The notes beneath the pieces are model-generated. The model was not told the origin of the DNA. It saw nothing but the letters and a program-made list of their open reading frames with translations, and did no database searches. 34,286 bases of DNA. Source: Clostridia bacterium (GTDB lineage: Bacteria > Bacillota > Clostridia > Oscillospirales > SIG627). Where the stretch lies: contig JAFSID010000101.1 of assembly GCA_017439965.1 (NCBI GenBank), positions 1 through 34,286 on the forward strand, written 5' to 3'. Of this stretch, positions 30,562 to 34,286 are shown one piece after another. How positions within the stretch are numbered: position 1 is the stretch's first letter; every line of letters starts with the position of its first letter. The position numbers and the translations under genes are program-made.

Positions 30562-32289
30562 TTATTCAACGTAAATTGAAAGCAATCTGTCACGCTCGGC
30601 AGAGCTTATAACGTTTCTTTGACACGCTGATTCGATAAACGCCTTGAGGGTCGGCTTCGTGTCCTTTTGAAGAGGCATGAGGCTCTGATATTTTGCGCAA
30701 TGCTCCTCAATGCTTTTATCCGTCACCGTGTAATTCATATAATAGTTGTATACGCTCGGCTCAAGCGGTGAGAGGTCAACCGCACGCTTGAGTCGGGCGG
30801 TTATTATCTCGGTATCGTTAGATGTGCTTTGCTCAAGCGTTGCAAGAGTCACCTGCAAGAGCGGGTCACGGGGACAGATGGCTTCAAGCCTTCTTCCTTT
30901 GTCGTAAGCCTCTTCAAAGCGCTTGGCAATTACGAGATTTTCAAACGAGCTTCTTTGGATATATTCGGTACTCATATAGCCGAGCGTTAAAGCCGATATC
31001 AGCAGAATTGGTATAAGAGAGATTATTGACAAGCGTGTCTTGTGGGCTTCAAGCCTTGTGCCCGATAAAAGCCCTACCGTCATAAGCATTATACCGAAGG
31101 ACAGGTCAAGGTCCATTGACGAGTGCAGGACGGTTAACAGAATCGAGGCTGTCGCGGCAAGCCTTCCTGCCTTGATAAGACGTATTACGGCAAAAATTAT
31201 CACTGCAAAGAATATTACCGTGAAGGGTATTCCCATTTCGACCGCGAATTGCAGAGGTCCGTTGTGCAGAAGGGTTACGAAGTAGTCGGTGGTTTGTGAG
31301 GTGAATTGTAAAAGCCTCCAGCTTGCAGGACCGTTGCCGAGTAGAATTGAGTCGGGAATGAGAGACAGAGCATCGCGCGAGTAATCCCATCTCTTGAAAA
31401 GGGTGATGGCAATCGACGGCTTTATGATTATCAGCACAACGCCTGCAATAATTCCGATTATAAAGAGTGCCGTCCACGGCTTGAAAAGGTCACGCTTGAT
31501 TTTTGAGGTGAGGATGCTTGAGAGTGCTATGCCGACGCATATGGAAATGAAGGCGGGAAGAAGCAATTCAACCGATGCAAGATACGCCGCCAAGACGGAG
31601 AATACCGCGGTTATAACGTTTTGAATTATAAAAAAGCCACGACAGTCACGCTTTGCGGAAATAATCAAAAAGGCTATTGCAAGAAACATAGGTATACAAG
31701 CCTTTGAGAAGGTGAGCCAAAGCCCCATAAGTATAACCGCGCCGATAAGGGCTTGCACTTTTTTATGCTTTGCTTCAAGCTCAAGCAAGGAATAATAACC
31801 GCAGCCGAGAAGGCAGGCGGTGGTGTTGGCGTATTTTATAAAGGATTGAAGTCGCAAAAGGCTTCCGTCGGGGAAAATAAATTCGGACGGAGTAATTATT
31901 GAGCAGTAGGCGAGTATTCCGCCTATTGAAATTATCAGGGATACCGCAACGAGTAGCCTTAAAATAATATCCTGCCTTTGTGAAAAAAGCTTTCCTACGT
32001 ATAACGCAAGTATGAAAATCAAGAGCTTTTCACACTCGTATACGCCGTTTTGAAAATTACCTCTTGTGGAAATCAGAGAAAGAAGCGCGAGGACGGTAAG
32101 GGCTATTGAACACAAGCCGATAAGCCACGTGCCTTGAGTCAAATCCATGAAATTTATAAGACAGCATATCAGCAAAAGCGCAATTGGGATTATGCAGTGT
32201 TGCCAGTACATTCCGCCGTTGAATACCGTGCAAAGAATAAACGCCGCAGACAGAAGAGTCACGGTCAGGTATTTTCTTTTTGCCTCCAT
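30562..32289 (-). CDS. O-antigen ligase / Wzy-polymerase-like membrane protein
   Basis: A 575-residue protein from ATG 32289, which has GGAGGTG 6 bases upstream; ten further codons upstream are open but overlap the promoter. About twelve hydrophobic segments run through residues ~5-420. A large external loop contains RWDYSRDALSLIPDSILLGN and GPASWRLLQF. R, H and the GNGP block are typical of the Wzy_C/O-antigen ligase superfamily, in which this loop is catalytic. Residues ~450-575 form a helical, TPR-like tail (AKRFEEAYDKGRRLEAICPRD, ARLKRAVDLSPLEPSVYNYY) seen in Gram-positive members. The family joins or polymerises lipid-linked glycans at the outer membrane face; in a Firmicute it would act on wall or capsular polysaccharide. 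Substrate unknown. Confidence 0.82.
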   Translation of the reverse strand: MEAKRKYLTVTLLSAAFILCTVFNGGMYWQHCIIPIALLLICCLINFMDLTQGTWLIGLCSIALTVLALLSLISTRGNFQNGVYECEKLLIFILALYVGKLFSQRQDIILRLLVAVSLIISIGGILAYCSIITPSEFIFPDGSLLRLQSFIKYANTTACLLGCGYYSLLELEAKHKKVQALIGAVILMGLWLTFSKACIPMFLAIAFLIISAKRDCRGFFIIQNVITAVFSVLAAYLASVELLLPAFISICVGIALSSILTSKIKRDLFKPWTALFIIGIIAGVVLIIIKPSIAITLFKRWDYSRDALSLIPDSILLGNGPASWRLLQFTSQTTDYFVTLLHNGPLQFAVEMGIPFTVIFFAVIIFAVIRLIKAGRLAATASILLTVLHSSMDLDLSFGIMLMTVGLLSGTRLEAHKTRLSIISLIPILLISALTLGYMSTEYIQRSSFENLVIAKRFEEAYDKGRRLEAICPRDPLLQVTLATLEQSTSNDTEIITARLKRAVDLSPLEPSVYNYYMNYTVTDKSIEEHCAKYQSLMPLQKDTKPTLKAFIESACQRNVISSAERDRLLSIYVE

Positions 32290-32310
32290 TTGCTTCACCT
32301 CCGATGCTTT

Positions 32311-32339
32311 ATTATACAATATATAAAAACGGTTGTCAA
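32311..32339 (-). promoter_or_regulatory. Consensus promoter of the O-antigen-ligase-like gene
   Basis: On the minus strand TTGACA (32339-32334) and TATAAT (32316-32311) are exactly 17 bases apart, a perfect consensus. It sits directly behind the tsf terminator. Confidence 0.92.
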
Positions 32340-32342
32340 CGA

Positions 32343-32382
32343 AAGGATAAAAATAAAGGACACACCGAGGTGTGTCCTTTAT
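32343..32382 (-). terminator. Terminator after tsf
   Basis: On the minus strand the stem ATAAAGGACACACC/GGTGTGTCCTTTAT (32382-32369 with 32366-32353) has a tiny loop and is followed by TTTTATCC. It ends the rpsB-tsf transcript and isolates it from the following gene. Confidence 0.88.
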
Positions 32383-32393
32383 GATGCTGTGAT

Positions 32394-33320
32394 TTACGCC
32401 TTGCCGGTGAGCTTTGCGATTTCGTCAGCGAAATCGTCTTCTCTCTTCTCAAGACCTTCGCCCTTTTCGAAACGAACGAAGCTTGCAACCTCAACGGATG
32501 CGCCGAGCTCTGCTGCAACGCCTGCGAGGTACTTCTCAACGGTTACGCCGTCATCCTTAACGTACTCCTGAAGAAGAAGACAGTTCTGAGTGTAGAACTT
32601 CTTGATCTTGCCGACAACCATCTTTTCGAGAACGGACTCGGGCTTCTTAGCGTTAGCCTCGTCGTTCTTGATCTGAGCAAGGATAACCTCCTTCTCGCCT
32701 TCAACAACGCTTGCGGGAACGGAAGCCTCGTCGAGATAAGCGGGAGACATAGCTGCAATCTGAAGAGCAACGTTCTTAGCTGCTGCCTTGAACTCGTCCT
32801 TAGCTGCCGCATCGGAATCCTTCATGTTAACGATAACACCGATCTGACCCTTGCCGTGTACGTAGCTTGCTACGTTACCGTCAACGATTACAAAACGGCG
32901 GATGTTGATGTTTTCGCCAATCTCAAATACCTTGTTCTTAACTGCGCCCTCAACGGTGAGCTCGGAATCAAAGGGGAGAGCGAGAAGAGCTGCAACGTCT
33001 GCAGGTCTCTTTTCGAGAATGATCTTGAGAAGGTCCTTAACGAAGCCTACGAAAACTGCGTTGGTAGCAGCGAAGTCGGTCTCGATGTTAACCTCGATCA
33101 TAGCGGCAGTCTTGCCGTCCTCGGAAATCATAATGTCAACAGCGCCTTCTGCTGCGATTCTGGAAGCCTTCTTTGCTGCAACTGCAAGACCCTTCTCACG
33201 AAGGAGCTTTATTGCCTCTTCCTCATTGCCGTTAGCCTCGGTGAGTGCCTTCTTGCACTCCATCATGCCAAGACCGGTCTTAGCGCGGAGGTCTGCAACC
33301 TGTTTTGCTGTAATAGCCAT
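32394..33320 (-). CDS. tsf: Translation elongation factor Ts
   Basis: A 308-residue exchange factor that recycles EF-Tu-GDP. The N-terminal UBA-like domain shows KQVADLRAKTGLGMMECKKA and LREKGLAVAAKKASRIAAEG. The core has EVNIETDFAATNAVFVGFVK, with the TDFVA-type motif read as TDFAA, then VALQIAAMSPAYL and the C-terminal QEYVKDDGVTVEKYLA. The start ATG follows CAGGTGA, 47 bases after the rpsB stop. No promoter was seen in that gap, so it is cotranscribed with rpsB. Confidence 0.97.
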   Translation of the reverse strand: MAITAKQVADLRAKTGLGMMECKKALTEANGNEEEAIKLLREKGLAVAAKKASRIAAEGAVDIMISEDGKTAAMIEVNIETDFAATNAVFVGFVKDLLKIILEKRPADVAALLALPFDSELTVEGAVKNKVFEIGENINIRRFVIVDGNVASYVHGKGQIGVIVNMKDSDAAAKDEFKAAAKNVALQIAAMSPAYLDEASVPASVVEGEKEVILAQIKNDEANAKKPESVLEKMVVGKIKKFYTQNCLLLQEYVKDDGVTVEKYLAGVAAELGASVEVASFVRFEKGEGLEKREDDFADEIAKLTGKA

Positions 33321-33367
33321 ATCTATTCACCTGCTTGCCATATGACAAGCCTATCCTTTCGTTTTAA

Positions 33368-34286
33368 TTATTCGGTTACTTCTTCAGCTGCGTCTTCTGC
33401 TGCTTCTTCAGTAACGGGAGTCTCGCCCTGATGTCCCTCGATAACTGCGTCTGCAATTACGGAAGCGATAAGGCGGATAGCACGGATAGCGTCGTCGTTG
33501 CCGGGGATGGGGTAATCAACCTCATCGGGATCGCAGTTGGTATCAACGATAGCTACGATCGGAATACCGAGCTTGCGAGCCTCTGCAACAGCGTTAGCTT
33601 CCTTGCGGGGGTCTACGATAAATACTGCATCGGGGATGGTGGTCATTTCCTTGATACCGCCAAGGTTGGTCTCAAGCTTGTCCATTTCCTTCTTGAGAGA
33701 GCTTACTTCCTTCTTGGGAAGAAGTTCGAAGGTGCCGTCCTCCTCGAGCTTGTGGATGTTAGCAAGACGGGCAAGGCTCTTGCGGATGGTCTTGAAGTTG
33801 GTGAGCATACCGCCGGGCCAACGAGCGTTTACAAAGTACATACCTGCGCGCTCAGCCTCTTCCTTGATTGCGTCCTGTGCCTGCTTCTTCGTACCAACGA
33901 AGAGAATGTTACCGCCGTTTTCAGCGATTTCGCGAACGAACATGTACGCTTCTTCAACCTTCTTAACTGTCTTCTGAAGGTCGATGATGTGAATGCCGTT
34001 ACGCTCGGTGAAGATGTATTCGGACATCTTCTTGATCTGGTTCAGACGACCAACGCGGGTACGCATGGTCTTGAAGTTGGTCAGCATGCCGCCCAGCCAA
34101 CGAGCGTTTACATAGAACTGACCGCAGCGCTCAGCTTCCTCACGGATCGCGTCCTGAGCCTGCTTCTTGGTGCCGACGAAGAGAACGGTGCCGCCCTCAG
34201 CAGCGGTGTCGCGCACGAAGTTGTAAGCCTCTTCCAGCTTCTTAACGGTCTTCTGCAGGTCGATGATGTAGATGCCGTTGCGCTCC
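33368..34286 (-). CDS. rpsB: 30S ribosomal protein S2, with internal duplication; 5' end outside window
   Basis: The frame is open through the window edge (first full codon at 34285). The 3' two thirds, from [16 protein letters not shown] on, are a normal S2 running to [20 protein letters not shown] and an acidic tail. Upstream of it, in frame, is a second, different copy of S2 residues [12 protein letters not shown] through GRLNQIKKM. The copies are offset by 279 bases (93 codons): 34028-34285 and 33749-34006. The join lies at AAGATG (34025-34030), where QIKKM of the outer copy meets the [13 protein letters not shown] position of the inner one. The outer copy uses CTG and ACC codons that are rare elsewhere in the window. 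A working S2 has about 250 residues without such a repeat, so this is an assembly chimera or a true recombinant. S2 itself is certain. Confidence 0.93.
   Translation of the reverse strand, partial: ERNGIYIIDLQKTVKKLEEAYNFVRDTAAEGGTVLFVGTKKQAQDAIREEAERCGQFYVNARWLGGMLTNFKTMRTRVGRLNQIKKMSEYIFTERNGIHIIDLQKTVKKVEEAYMFVREIAENGGNILFVGTKKQAQDAIKEEAERAGMYFVNARWPGGMLTNFKTIRKSLARLANIHKLEEDGTFELLPKKEVSSLKKEMDKLETNLGGIKEMTTIPDAVFIVDPRKEANAVAEARKLGIPIVAIVDTNCDPDEVDYPIPGNDDAIRAIRLIASVIADAVIEGHQGETPVTEEAAEDAAEEVTE
33749..34285 (-). repeat. Imperfect direct duplication within rpsB (offset 279 bases)
   Basis: Two in-frame copies of about 258 bases each encode [44 protein letters not shown] and further shared blocks. 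By eye they are roughly three-quarters identical at DNA level, with many synonymous differences, so they are not a recent self-duplication. Confidence 0.85.

Noticed and set aside
33368..34216. Complete S2 protein starting at GTG 34216
   Set aside because: The codon is an internal Val in [10 protein letters not shown] and the frame continues to the edge; calling it a start would hide the duplication.
1..34286. CRISPR arrays, tRNA and rRNA genes, integrase or attachment sites
   Set aside because: No regularly spaced repeats, cloverleaf-like segments, rRNA cores or intact recombinase genes were recognised on either strand.

Overview
The window looks like the chromosome of an uncultured anaerobic clostridial Firmicute, probably a gut Oscillospirales-type organism. 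The evidence is a Gram-positive PolC-type replicase, the Firmicutes gene string rpsB-tsf / pyrH-frr-uppS-cdsA-dxr-rseP-ispG-polC, a pyruvate formate-lyase under a ZTP riboswitch, YitT and YpsA-type SLOG proteins, and many TTGACA-17-TATAAT promoters. The taxon is an inference. The right edge of the window, inside rpsB, looks chimeric.

Layout, left to right. (1) 1-1500: the 3' end of an RHS-repeat polymorphic toxin gene with a hydrophobic C-terminal tip, a small membrane protein that is probably its immunity partner, and a short orphan RHS-repeat relic, bounded by two strong hairpin terminators. (2) 1504-6141: a minus-strand operon of three Gfo/Idh/MocA-family oxidoreductases, the last fused behind a glucosamine-6-phosphate deaminase (NagB-like) domain, with a divergent AraC-family regulator. 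It is probably an amino-sugar or modified-sugar catabolic unit. (3) 6161-9250: a consensus promoter, a ZTP (pfl) riboswitch with an overlapping terminator, then pflB-pflA. (4) 9291-12541: a UxaA-type dehydratase, a YitT-family membrane protein, a SLOG-domain protein and a 30-codon IS3-family transposase relic. (5) 12542-23119: a minus-strand operon pyrH-frr-uppS-cdsA-dxr-rseP-ispG-polC with its own promoter upstream of pyrH, covering UMP phosphorylation, ribosome recycling, undecaprenyl and phospholipid precursors, two MEP-pathway enzymes, a site-2 protease and the replicative polymerase.

(6) 23238-32393: a block that separates tsf from pyrH, which are adjacent in many Firmicutes. It holds metA and an FAD-dependent dehydrogenase behind a Met-rich 18-residue leader peptide plus terminator (a candidate methionine attenuator), an LTA-synthase-like phosphoglycerol transferase on an overlapping divergent promoter, an MscS channel, an RlmA-like methyltransferase, a DHHW lipoprotein and an O-antigen-ligase/Wzy-like membrane protein. 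Several of these point to cell-envelope glycopolymer work. (7) 32394-34286: tsf and rpsB. rpsB carries an imperfect 93-codon direct duplication whose outer copy has different codon preferences, which suggests an assembly chimera or recombination with a foreign rpsB.

The most interesting signals are the metA leader/attenuator, the NagB-Gfo fusion operon, the RHS toxin/immunity tip with its relic, the promoter-riboswitch-terminator unit before pflB, and the rpsB duplication. No tRNA, rRNA or CRISPR array was seen.
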